Of a stretch of DNA of 64,000 bases, positions 17,665 to 25,969 are shown in pieces. The position numbers and the translations under genes are program-made. The number at the start of each line of letters is the position of its first letter. Position 1 is the stretch's first letter. Under the pieces are notes generated by a model. It made no database searches. It was not told the origin of the DNA and saw only the letters and a list, made by a program, of their open reading frames with translations. This DNA is from Glaciimonas sp. (GTDB lineage: Bacteria > Pseudomonadota > Gammaproteobacteria > Burkholderiales > Burkholderiaceae_D): the NCBI GenBank assembly GCA_012927585.1, contig JABBOY010000005.1, positions 1 to 64,000 of the forward strand, given 5' to 3'.

Positions 17665-17713
17665 CGGTTTCCGAACTTGCTTTGTGCGATGCAGACGCAA
17701 AGTGCTGTATCGG

Positions 17714-17854
17714 CTAGTGGAAAAGTGCCATTGCCTTCTGCAAGGTTGACGATACACCCCAGGCAAGCGGAATGCCGACATACAGCCAAAACAGAACAAC
17801 GATGAACGGGTTCGTCCGATTGCCGTTAGAAGAAGGTGGATGACTTGATTGCAT
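17714..17854 (-). CDS. Small single-span subunit of the MFS transporter
   Basis: A 46-residue protein begins at an ATG eight bases after AAGGAG. It has a polar, Ser/Asn/Pro-rich N-terminus, then one membrane span (about 17-36, containing VVLFWLYVGIPLAWGV) and a short tail. It lies 57 bases after the OFA-type transporter gene on the same strand and before the shared terminator. I recall very short proteins of this kind annotated as 'MFS transporter small subunit' next to this transporter family. The strong ribosome site, tight placement and membrane span support a real gene. Its exact job is unknown. Confidence 0.8.
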   Translation of the reverse strand: MQSSHPPSSNGNRTNPFIVVLFWLYVGIPLAWGVSSTLQKAMALFH

Positions 17855-17911
17855 AATTATTCTCCTTGAACGTTATCAACATGAGGCTCAATGCTCGTCA
17901 GCAAATAGAGG

Positions 17912-19300
17912 CTACGCATTGCCTGCCCCCACTGGCATATTTGCAGGCCGGTTTGCTTCGTTGCCCATGTTATGTTTTTCATGCACGGGCTTGATCATCA
18001 GATTGCAGATAAATCCAACGAGGAGCAGGCCAGCCATGATGTACATGGTTACCGTATAGGCATCGCCTCTGGCAACACCGTGGCCGATCTGATATTCGCG
18101 GATGTAATTTACCAGCACCGGCCCCAATACACCTGCCGTTGACCATGCAGTAAGCAAACGCCCATGGATGGCACCAACGTATTTGATGCCATACAGATCT
18201 GCAAGATAGGCCGGAGCAGTGGAGAAGCTGCCTCCGTACATGCTGATGATGACCGCATACAGCATGACGAACATGGCGACGCTGCCGATCTGACCTACAT
18301 AGGGAACGCTGGTGTAGAGGATCGCACCCAAGATAAAGAAAACAAAATAGGTGTTCTTGCGTCCCAGATAGTCCGACGCCGATGACCAGAAGAGGCGCCC
18401 CCCCATATTGAATACACTTAGCAGCCCTACAAAGCCGGCTGCGGCAGCAACAGTTACCGTGCCTTTAAAGGTTTCCTGAATCATTAGCGATGCCTGGCCG
18501 AGCACACCGATACCCGCTGTCACGTTCAAACACAGCACAATCCACAGTAAATAAAACTGCGGTGTTTTCATGGCATCGTCGATATGAACATGGTGTTTAG
18601 TGATCATTTTGTTTTCGACCACAGGCGCAACCCATCCGGCAGGTTTCCAGTCGGGCGACGGAATACGGATCGTCACTGCGCCAATAGTCATCGAAATGAA
18701 GTACAACACGCCCATCACGACAAAGGTTTCAACCACCCCGACCGATGTGGCGGACTTGAAATGATCCATCAGAAGAACTGACAATGGTGCGCCAATCATG
18801 GCACCACCGCCAAAGCCCATAATGGCCATACCTGTCGCCATGCCGCGCCGGTCGGGGAACCACTTGATCAGGGTCGACACCGGCGAAACATATCCCAGTC
18901 CCAAACCGATCCCGCCGATCACACCATAGCCGAGATAGATTAACCATATCTGGTGCAAGGAAACGCCGATAGCAGAAATCAAAAAACCACCTCCGAAGCA
19001 GCAGGCTGCGACCAACATTGTGAGACGAGGCCCTACTTTTTCCAGCCACTTTCCACCGAAAGCGGCGGAAAGTCCAAGAAAGACAATTGCAAGACTGAAG
19101 ATCCAACCCAACGTTGTGAGCTTCCAATCTTCCGCCACCGAACTGTTGATGCCAATCACTTTGGAAAGCGGGCCATTGAATACGCTGAATGCATAAGCCT
19201 GGCCGATACATAAATGAACCGCCAATGCCGCCGGTGGCACCATCCATCGATTAAAACCAGGACCGGCGATGCTTTTGTCCCGAGCGAAAAATCCGAGCAT
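17912..19300 (-). CDS. Oxalate/formate antiporter-family MFS transporter
   Basis: Twelve-span major facilitator of 462 residues of the OFA family (OxlT, YhjX and relatives). The early GQAYAFSVFNGPLS segment and the repeated Gly-rich helices (GGIGLGLGYVSP, GFGGGAMIGAP) fit this group. The central cytoplasmic loop (about 215-240) separates two six-helix halves. The substrate may be oxalate, formate, pyruvate or a related anion; neighbouring formate dehydrogenases favour formate or oxalate. The gene starts after AAAGGAG and is preceded by a sigma-54 type promoter about 110 bases upstream, so the two-component system encoded downstream probably controls it. Confidence 0.9.
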   Translation of the reverse strand: MLGFFARDKSIAGPGFNRWMVPPAALAVHLCIGQAYAFSVFNGPLSKVIGINSSVAEDWKLTTLGWIFSLAIVFLGLSAAFGGKWLEKVGPRLTMLVAACCFGGGFLISAIGVSLHQIWLIYLGYGVIGGIGLGLGYVSPVSTLIKWFPDRRGMATGMAIMGFGGGAMIGAPLSVLLMDHFKSATSVGVVETFVVMGVLYFISMTIGAVTIRIPSPDWKPAGWVAPVVENKMITKHHVHIDDAMKTPQFYLLWIVLCLNVTAGIGVLGQASLMIQETFKGTVTVAAAAGFVGLLSVFNMGGRLFWSSASDYLGRKNTYFVFFILGAILYTSVPYVGQIGSVAMFVMLYAVIISMYGGSFSTAPAYLADLYGIKYVGAIHGRLLTAWSTAGVLGPVLVNYIREYQIGHGVARGDAYTVTMYIMAGLLLVGFICNLMIKPVHEKHNMGNEANRPANMPVGAGNA

Positions 19301-19416
19301 GTTGATCTCCTTTACATTTAATTATGATCGCAACATCTATGTGCTGCGACGTCCATTTTGAGCGTACGTTGACAACGCTGACAAGACAAAGCTTGGCACC
19401 ACTCGCATATCAAAAA

Positions 19417-19430
19417 GCAATTAGCATGCC
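19417..19430 (-). promoter_or_regulatory. Sigma-54 (-24/-12) promoter for the MFS transporter
   Basis: On the minus strand the bases read GGCATGCTAATTGC, with GG and GC exactly ten bases apart and close to the consensus TGGCACG-N4-TTGCW. A T-run follows the GC. Transcription would start near 19405, leaving a leader of about 105 bases before the transporter ATG. The nearby NtrC-family regulator supports this reading. Confidence 0.65.
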
Positions 19431-19496
19431 TGATGCAGAATTGAAGATAACGCTATGATTCATAACGATTTTAGTCTAATGATGGATCCAATATAG

Positions 19497-19530
19497 CGAC
19501 AATTTGACCCATCGTGACGACAAAATGACC
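19497..19530. repeat. Paired direct repeat, possible activator site
   Basis: CGACAATTTGACC at 19497-19509 and CGACAAAATGACC at 19518-19530 match at 11 of 13 positions and start 21 bases apart, two helical turns. They lie about 70-100 bases upstream of the sigma-54 promoter, the usual place for NtrC-type activator binding. Confidence 0.5.
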
Positions 19531-19767
19531 TAAGAAGTCGAACGGAAATAAATTGGACGTTTTGGCGCTCATGGCGGGATGCAATGCAAGGCGTCTGATG
19601 CGCAGCAGTGCGCCCACCAAGAGCAGGCAAAATGTTTAAGTTGTTTTTGCTCGATGACTCCGCTATTGATGAACGCTTGGCACCGTTCGAACCGGATTCA
19701 AATCAATCCAAATATTTGGTGCGTGCATACATCAGATAGAAAGCGGAGCCAAACTACAGGGCGACAA

Positions 19768-19992
19768 TCAAAAAATAGATGCCCTGTGCATCCGCAGCGA
19801 TTCCAGGACAATGTCTTTTAGTTGCGTCGTTTCATGTTCATCTACGTATTGCAGCAGGGAGTGCCGCATCCGAGGCTCCCAGAACCGTTTAAGGTGCCCA
19901 GCAATATCCATCAAGGCTTGCTGCCGGTCTGGCATGGTCTCGAAAAACGAGCCGATCTGATTCGCCATAGTAACGAGGGTATTCACGTTCAT
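19768..19992 (-). CDS. fdsD: NAD-dependent formate dehydrogenase delta subunit
   Basis: A 74-residue protein of the FdsD family, the small last gene of fds operons. The MANQIGSFF start, the internal HLKRFWEPRMR segment and the C-terminal MHRASIF are as I remember for the family. The delta subunit is needed for activity in Cupriavidus-type enzymes and may help assembly; its exact function is not settled. It starts 11 bases after the fdsC stop and ends the operon. Confidence 0.93.
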   Translation of the reverse strand: MNVNTLVTMANQIGSFFETMPDRQQALMDIAGHLKRFWEPRMRHSLLQYVDEHETTQLKDIVLESLRMHRASIF

Positions 19993-20003
19993 TGCATCAT
20001 CCC

Positions 20004-20834
20004 TTAATCACAAACATCGCGCATCAGTCGATGCGATTGGGCATAGACGACATGGCTTTGGTGGCGCACAAAGCCGACTAAGGTCACATTCGTTTCCTCG
20101 GCCAACTGTACTGCCAGGCTGGTCGGCGCGGAAATCGCTGCCAGAAAACCGATGCCGAGGGTAGCGGCTTTCTGCACCATTTCATAACTCGCGCGACTGG
20201 TGATCAGGGCTGCGCCAGACGAAAAATCCCGCCTTTCTCGCGCCAGTGCACCGATTAGTTTATCAAGCGCGTTATGCCGCCCGATATCTTCGCGCACCAA
20301 GTCGATTTTCCCATCCGAGCCAAGCCAAGCTGCGGCGTGTGTGGCACCGGTATGCCGCTGCATGTGTTGTTGCGCCTGCATCGTATCCATGCCGACATAA
20401 ATGCTTGACGCGGAAAACATTGCATTGCTGATCACCGGCGGCGGTCGCCGAATCGCCTGCTGCAGTGTTTCGGCGCCACACAAGCCGCAGCCAGTGCGCC
20501 CGGCCAGATTGCGCCGTTGGCCCTTGAGGGCGGCGAATCGCTGCGTAGCAATCCGCATCTGCACCTGAATGCCGTCATCCATTGCCGACACCTCGCAGTC
20601 GTACAATTCTGAGGGGTCGATCAGTATGCCTTCGCTCAGGGAAAAACCCAACGCAAAATCTTCCAGATGGTACGGAGATGCCAGCATCACCGCATGGGAA
20701 ATGCCGTTGTACTCCAGAGCGACCGGCACTTCTTCCGCCACATCATCCTCGTAGACATGGCGTCGGTCGTCACGCCACTTTTCCACCATGACGCGTACCA
20801 ACGCCAGATGTTCGGGAGCAGTCATTGCATTCAT
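20004..20834 (-). CDS. fdsC: Formate dehydrogenase sulfurtransferase FdsC (FdhD family)
   Basis: FdhD-family cofactor sulfurtransferase and binding chaperone of 276 residues for the molybdenum-type dehydrogenase. The sulfur loop is RTGCGLCG with both Cys116 and Cys119, the usual CxxC. The start at 20834 follows AAGG by nine bases and lies 11 bases after the fdsA stop; an in-frame ATG 45 bases upstream would overlap fdsA and has less support. In Rhodobacter FdsC binds bis-MGD and hands it to FdsA. It differs clearly from the FdhD copy of the FDH1-type operon, so each enzyme has its own maturase. Confidence 0.93.
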   Translation of the reverse strand: MNAMTAPEHLALVRVMVEKWRDDRRHVYEDDVAEEVPVALEYNGISHAVMLASPYHLEDFALGFSLSEGILIDPSELYDCEVSAMDDGIQVQMRIATQRFAALKGQRRNLAGRTGCGLCGAETLQQAIRRPPPVISNAMFSASSIYVGMDTMQAQQHMQRHTGATHAAAWLGSDGKIDLVREDIGRHNALDKLIGALARERRDFSSGAALITSRASYEMVQKAATLGIGFLAAISAPTSLAVQLAEETNVTLVGFVRHQSHVVYAQSHRLMRDVCD

Positions 20835-20845
20835 GGTGACGGCCT

Positions 20846-23731
20846 TTACTTGATGGCTTCGGATGCCGGGATGATGCATTTTTGCTCGATTCCGGTTCGA
20901 TCGCCGAGCAACAATTTCAATTGCTCATCCGAAAAGCGGCTAAATTTCTTTTGCCATTCCGACGGTTGCGTGACCGGCATCACCTGCACCGCAGTGACCT
21001 TGTATTCTGGACAGTTGGTGGCCCAATCGGAATTGTTGGTCGTGATCACGTTGGCGCCAGATTCGGGGAAGTGGAACGTCGTGTACACCACCCCAGCTTG
21101 CACCCGGTCTGTGATAGTTGCGCGCAATACCGTTTGCCCGGCGCGCGATTCAATCCCAACCCAGTCGTCCTGCCTGATGCCGCGTTCTTCTGCATCGTGC
21201 GGATGCACTTCGAGCCGGTCTTCGCCATGCCATTGGACGTTCTCGGTGCGGCGAGTCTGTGCACCCACGTTGTACTGCGACAGGATGCGACCAGTGGTCA
21301 AGATCAGTGGGAACTTGCGGGTGACCTTTTCATCGGTTGCAATGAACTGCGTATTGATAAACTTGCCCTTACCGCGCACGAATTCGCCGACATGCATGGT
21401 TGGCGTGCCGCTCGGTGCTTCATCGTTGCACGGCCATTGGATGCTGCCGAGCTGGTCGATTTTCTGGTAGCTGACGCCGCTGAAAGTCGGCGTCAGTGCT
21501 GCGATTTCGGCCATGATTTCGGACGGGTGCTGGTAGTGCATCGGGTAGCCGAGTGCATTCGACAAGGCGACAGTTACTTCCCAATCCGACTTGCCGGCTT
21601 TGGGCGGCATCACTTTACGAACCCGGGAAATGCGCCGTTCCGCATTGGTGAAGGTGCCGTCCTTTTCAAGGAAGGATGAACCCGGCAGGAAGACATGAGC
21701 GTATTTGGCGGTTTCATTCAGGAACAGATCCTGCACCACGATACATTCCATCGCGGCCAGCGCGGCGGTGACATGTTGGGTGTTCGGATCGGACTGGACA
21801 ATGTCTTCGCCTTCGCAATACAGGCCCATGAACGTCCCATCAAGTGCAGCGTCGAACATGTTGGGGATGCGCAGACCCGGTTCAGGATCCAGCGTACATT
21901 TCCATGCCTGTTCAAATTCTGCGCGCACGGTAGTGTCGGAGATATGACGATAGCCAGGCAATTCATGCGGGAACGAGCCCATGTCGCATGCGCCTTGCAC
22001 GTTGTTCTGACCGCGCAACGGATTGACGCCGACGCCTTCGCGCCCGACGTTCCCGGTTGCCATGGCAAGATTGGCAATCCCCATCACCATGGTTGAGCCT
22101 TGTGAATGCTCGGTGACCCCCAAGCCATAGTAAATCGCGCCGTTGTCGCCGGTGGCAAACAGGCGGGCTGCGCCGCGCAGTTCTGCAGCGGGCACGCCGC
22201 TGATGGCTTCGATTGCTTCCGGTGAGTTGTCAGGCCGCAGCACGAATTGTTGCCAATCCTTGAATGATTGTTCTTCACAGCGTTCGGCAATGAATGCAGC
22301 ATCGAACAAGCCTTCGCTCATGATCACATGTGCGAGCGCAGTGATGACCGCGACATTGGTACCCGGCATCAATTTCAAATGGTAATCGGCCTTGATGTGC
22401 GGCGATTTGACCATGTCGATGGTACGCGGGTCTATCACGATCAGCTTCGCACCCTGGCGCAGGCGGCGTTTCATTTGCGATGCAAAAACCGGATGCGCCG
22501 CAGCAGGATTGGCGCCGATGATCATGATGACATCCGCTTTCATCACGGAATCGAAGGTCTGTGTGCCGGCCGATTCGCCCAGCGTTTGTTTCAAGCCGTA
22601 ACCGGTGGGCGAGTGGCAGACACGGGCGCAGGTATCGACATTGTTGTTGCCAAACGCAGCGCGCACCAGTTTCTGGACCAGATAGGTTTCTTCGTTGGTG
22701 CAGCGCGACGACGTGATGCCACCGATTGCATCCGTGCCGAACTTGGCCTGGATGCGACGAAATTCGGACGCTGCATAATTGACCGCTTCATCCCACGACA
22801 CTTCCTGCCACGGGTCAGTGATGTTGTTGCGGATCATCGGCTTCAGCATGCGGTCCTTATGCGTCGCATAGCCCCACGCAAAACGGCCCTTGACGCAGGA
22901 GTGACCATGGTTGGCATGACCATCCTTGTTCGGCACCATGCGCACCACTTCATTGCCTTTCATCTCAGCCCTGAACGAGCAGCCAACGCCGCAATACGCG
23001 CAAGTCGTGATCTTGCTATGTTCAGCCTGGCCCATCATGATGACGGTTTTTTCGGTCAATGTTGCGGTCGGGCATGCATCGACGCAGGCGCCGCACGAGA
23101 CACATTCCGATTCCATGAAAGGCTGATTCTGGCCAGCCGAGACGCGCGAATCGAAACCACGCCCTGAGATCGTCAGCGCGAACGTGCCTTGGGTTTCTTC
23201 GCACGCACGTACACAGCGGTTACAGACGATGCACTTCGAGGCGTCATAGGTGAAATACGGATTAGATTCATCTTTTTCCAGTTTCAGATGATTTTTGCCA
23301 TCGTAGCCGTAACGGACTTCGCGCAAGCCGACCACGCCTGCCATGTCCTGCAATTCGCAGTTGCCGTTGGTCGGGCAGGTCAGGCAATCGAGCGGATGAT
23401 CAGAGATGTACAACTCCATCATGCCTTTACGGATGTCCGCCAGTTTCGGCGTCTGGGTCTTGACCTTCATGCCGGGTTCGCATGGCGTGGTGCATGACGC
23501 GGGATACCCTTTGCGACCTTCGATTTCGACCAGACACAAACGGCACGAACCGAACGGCTCCAAGCTATCGGTCGCGCACAGCTTGGGCAGATTGACACCG
23601 GCCTCGACCGCCGCGCGCATCACCGAGGTGCCGACAGCGACCTGGAGTGCCACACCATCAATTTCGAGCGTGATGGTTTTTTCTGAAGCACGCGCCGGCG
23701 TTCCGTAATCTAATGCATTGAGCTGGTTCAC
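20846..23731 (-). CDS. fdsA: NAD-dependent formate dehydrogenase alpha subunit
   Basis: Catalytic subunit of 961 residues. Ligand sets seen in order: [2Fe-2S] Cys52/63/66/80; His-Cys3 [4Fe-4S] His112, Cys116, Cys119, Cys125; two ferredoxin clusters Cys167/170/173/177 and Cys210/213/216/220; and the molybdopterin-domain cluster Cys244/247/251/279. The active-site pair is Cys372-His373 (RVCHSPTG), equal to the Cys-His pair of Rhodobacter FdsA. It oxidises formate in the cytoplasm and passes electrons through FdsG and FdsB to NAD; such enzymes also reduce CO2. It is the fourth-largest gene product here and is complete. Confidence 0.97.
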   Translation of the reverse strand: MNQLNALDYGTPARASEKTITLEIDGVALQVAVGTSVMRAAVEAGVNLPKLCATDSLEPFGSCRLCLVEIEGRKGYPASCTTPCEPGMKVKTQTPKLADIRKGMMELYISDHPLDCLTCPTNGNCELQDMAGVVGLREVRYGYDGKNHLKLEKDESNPYFTYDASKCIVCNRCVRACEETQGTFALTISGRGFDSRVSAGQNQPFMESECVSCGACVDACPTATLTEKTVIMMGQAEHSKITTCAYCGVGCSFRAEMKGNEVVRMVPNKDGHANHGHSCVKGRFAWGYATHKDRMLKPMIRNNITDPWQEVSWDEAVNYAASEFRRIQAKFGTDAIGGITSSRCTNEETYLVQKLVRAAFGNNNVDTCARVCHSPTGYGLKQTLGESAGTQTFDSVMKADVIMIIGANPAAAHPVFASQMKRRLRQGAKLIVIDPRTIDMVKSPHIKADYHLKLMPGTNVAVITALAHVIMSEGLFDAAFIAERCEEQSFKDWQQFVLRPDNSPEAIEAISGVPAAELRGAARLFATGDNGAIYYGLGVTEHSQGSTMVMGIANLAMATGNVGREGVGVNPLRGQNNVQGACDMGSFPHELPGYRHISDTTVRAEFEQAWKCTLDPEPGLRIPNMFDAALDGTFMGLYCEGEDIVQSDPNTQHVTAALAAMECIVVQDLFLNETAKYAHVFLPGSSFLEKDGTFTNAERRISRVRKVMPPKAGKSDWEVTVALSNALGYPMHYQHPSEIMAEIAALTPTFSGVSYQKIDQLGSIQWPCNDEAPSGTPTMHVGEFVRGKGKFINTQFIATDEKVTRKFPLILTTGRILSQYNVGAQTRRTENVQWHGEDRLEVHPHDAEERGIRQDDWVGIESRAGQTVLRATITDRVQAGVVYTTFHFPESGANVITTNNSDWATNCPEYKVTAVQVMPVTQPSEWQKKFSRFSDEQLKLLLGDRTGIEQKCIIPASEAIK

Positions 23732-23764
23732 ATGAATTCCTTTGCTCGTTCTAGTTATAGTGGT

Positions 23765-25330
23765 TTAGGCAGCTTTTTGAGTAGTGTCGCCGCCGAAATC
23801 TTCCGGAAAATGATTTAACGCAGACAACACCGGATACGGCGTCATGCCGCCCATCGCGCAGAGCGAACCATTAACCATCAGGTCGCATAAATCGCGCAAC
23901 AAGTGAATTTGCTGCGGACGGTTTTGATTGGCGATGATCTTGTCGATCGCTTCCACGCCGCGCGTCGAACCGATCCGGCACGGTGTACATTTGCCGCAGG
24001 ATTCCAGTGCGCAGAACTCCATCGCATAACGCGCCTGCTTTGCCATGTCAACGCTGTCGTCAAACACGACGATGCCGCCATGTCCGACCGCCGCACCGAT
24101 AGCCGCAAACGCCTCGTAATCCATCGGCGTATCGAGCTGCGATTCGGGCAGATATGCGCCAAGCGGGCCGCCCACTTGCACCGCGCGGATCGGGCGGCCG
24201 TTGGCGGTGCCGCCGCCAAAATTGACCAGCAGTTCGCGCAAAGTCAGGCCGAACGCCTTTTCCACCAAGCCGCCGTGCCTGATGTTGCCGGCCAGTTGGA
24301 ACGGCAAAGTACCGCGTGAACGGCCCATACCGTAATTCTGGTAAAAGCCCGCGCCGCGCGCCATGATGAGCGGGACTGCGGCCAGTGAAATCACATTGTT
24401 GATCACGGTAGGCTTACCGAACAGGCCTTCGATTGCCGGCAGCGGCGGTTTGGCGCGAACGATGCCGCGCTTGCCTTCCAGGCTTTCCAGTAAGGCCGTT
24501 TCCTCGCCGCACACATACGCGCCGGCCGCCTTGCGGACCTCAAGGTGAAAGGTCTGGCCGGAACCGAGGATGTCTACGCCGAGATAGCCATGCCGGTAGG
24601 CAATCGTAATTGCCTCGTTCAACGCGCCGATCGCATGCGGGTATTCCGACCGCACATAGATGTAGCCTTGCGTCGCGCCGACCGCGATGCCTGCAATGGT
24701 CATACCCTCGATCAGCATGAACGGATCGTCTTCCATCACCATCCGGTCGGAAAATGTACCTGAATCGCCTTCATCGGCGTTGCAAACCACGTATTTTTGC
24801 GCTGCCTGCGCAGTGAGCACGGTTTTCCACTTGATGCCGGTCGGGAAAGCAGCGCCGCCGCGGCCGCGCAGTCCTGAGTCCAGCACTTCCTGCACAATAC
24901 CGTCGGCCGTCATACCCAATGCGCGCTGCAGACCGGCATAGCCTTCATGCGCCAGGTAGTCGTCCAGCGACAAGGGATCGGTAATGCCGATGCGCGCGAA
25001 GGTCAGGCGCTCCTGATTTTTCAGAAAAGGAATTTCATCTGTCACGCCGAGCAGCAGGGAATGGACGCCACCACTCAGGAAGCCGGCGTCGAACAGGCCT
25101 GATACATCCTCAAGCGCCACCGGCCCATACCCAATGCGGCTCTGGCCACTTACCACCTCGACCAATGGCTCCAGCCAGAACATCCCGCGGGAACCGTTAC
25201 GCACAATGCGGATGTCGATGCCGCGCGTCTGCGCTTCAAGTGCAATGGCGGCGGCGACCGCATTCGCGCCCAGCGCAATCGCGGTTGAATCACGCGGAAT
25301 ATAAATGATGGCGGTCATGGCGATTGTCAT
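23765..25330 (-). CDS. fdsB: NAD-dependent formate dehydrogenase beta subunit (diaphorase)
   Basis: Subunit of 521 residues related to NuoF/HoxF. An N-terminal thioredoxin-like region (about 1-110) precedes the FMN site (GLRGRGGAAFPTG and NADEGDSGTFSDR), the NAD site (GAYVCGEETALLESLEGKRG) and a C-terminal [4Fe-4S] site (ESCGKCTPCRIG plus a later Cys in GSLCAMGG). It transfers electrons to NAD. The start overlaps the fdsG stop by four bases (ATGA at 25327-25330), and fdsA follows after 33 bases. Confidence 0.96.
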   Translation of the reverse strand: MTIAMTAIIYIPRDSTAIALGANAVAAAIALEAQTRGIDIRIVRNGSRGMFWLEPLVEVVSGQSRIGYGPVALEDVSGLFDAGFLSGGVHSLLLGVTDEIPFLKNQERLTFARIGITDPLSLDDYLAHEGYAGLQRALGMTADGIVQEVLDSGLRGRGGAAFPTGIKWKTVLTAQAAQKYVVCNADEGDSGTFSDRMVMEDDPFMLIEGMTIAGIAVGATQGYIYVRSEYPHAIGALNEAITIAYRHGYLGVDILGSGQTFHLEVRKAAGAYVCGEETALLESLEGKRGIVRAKPPLPAIEGLFGKPTVINNVISLAAVPLIMARGAGFYQNYGMGRSRGTLPFQLAGNIRHGGLVEKAFGLTLRELLVNFGGGTANGRPIRAVQVGGPLGAYLPESQLDTPMDYEAFAAIGAAVGHGGIVVFDDSVDMAKQARYAMEFCALESCGKCTPCRIGSTRGVEAIDKIIANQNRPQQIHLLRDLCDLMVNGSLCAMGGMTPYPVLSALNHFPEDFGGDTTQKAA

Positions 25331-25806
25331 AGTGCACCTCGTTTCACGTCAAGCAAGCGGTTGAACTTGTCGGATGAGACGCGTGCATGCAGATCGTCGC
25401 CTATCATGATCGCCGGGCCGCATGCGCATTGGCCCAGGCAATACACCGGTTCAAGAGTGAATACGCCATCCTGCGTGGTTTCGTGAAAGTCGCAGGCAAG
25501 CGCCGCTTTTGCATGTGCTGCCAAGGCGTCCCCGCCCATTGCCTGGCAAGCTTCGGCACGGCAAATCTGGATCACATGCCGACCCGGCGGCGTTTGCCGA
25601 AAATAGTGGTAATAAGTAATCACACCATGTACTTCTGCGCGTGAGAGGTTGAGTTCCTGCGCAATCAGCGGCACCGCCTGCGGCGGGATATAGCCGACTT
25701 GCTCCTGTATCCCGTGCAGAATCGGCAGCATCGCGCCAGGCAGTGCCTTGTGCTGCGCGATAATGGCCTCGACCGTACTCATGTCGAATGGTATTTGCGT
25801 ATTCAT
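25327..25806 (-). CDS. fdsG: NAD-dependent formate dehydrogenase gamma subunit
   Basis: First gene of the fds operon, 159 residues, NuoE-like thioredoxin fold with one [2Fe-2S] cluster. Ligands are the Cys in CRAEACQAMGG and in CLGQCACGP. The N-terminal helical bundle (LPGAMLPILHGIQEQVGYIP) is the usual NuoE start. It relays electrons between FdsA and FdsB. It is divergent from fdsR, with 163 bases between their starts. Confidence 0.95.
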   Translation of the reverse strand: MNTQIPFDMSTVEAIIAQHKALPGAMLPILHGIQEQVGYIPPQAVPLIAQELNLSRAEVHGVITYYHYFRQTPPGRHVIQICRAEACQAMGGDALAAHAKAALACDFHETTQDGVFTLEPVYCLGQCACGPAIMIGDDLHARVSSDKFNRLLDVKRGAL

Positions 25807-25969
25807 ACGAACCCCATGTCAAATCTGCTGGTGCCGGCGTAATGCCGGACATTTTAAAAAACATTTGATTTAATATGCTTTAAATTACATAATATATTTG
25901 TATTTATATTGCATATTGTGCGAAGTTATCATTCAAAAAATAATTAATCAATAGGCTAAATTTTGCATA
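25807..25969. promoter_or_regulatory. Divergent fdsG-fdsR control region
   Basis: These 163 very AT-rich bases serve two divergent genes. The fdsR side carries TTAATCAATAGGCTA just before the ATG, shared with the truncated copy near 13700. On the fdsG side GCCGGCGTAATGCCGG (about 25832-25847) can form a small hairpin in the fds leader. Exact promoter elements could not be fixed by eye. Confidence 0.6.

Larger units (their letters stand above)
19301..19767. other. Intergenic region between fdsD and the MFS gene
   Basis: This region of 467 bases contains the sigma-54 promoter and paired repeats listed separately, all on the transporter side. Toward fdsD no gene or clear terminator was recognised. 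An 80-codon open frame on the plus strand at 19579 has no ribosome site and no familiar sequence. Confidence 0.5.

Noticed and set aside
22268-23167. Open frame of 299 codons on the plus strand
   Set aside because: It is antisense to fdsA, which has a full set of cofactor ligands; the antisense product has no recognisable domain.
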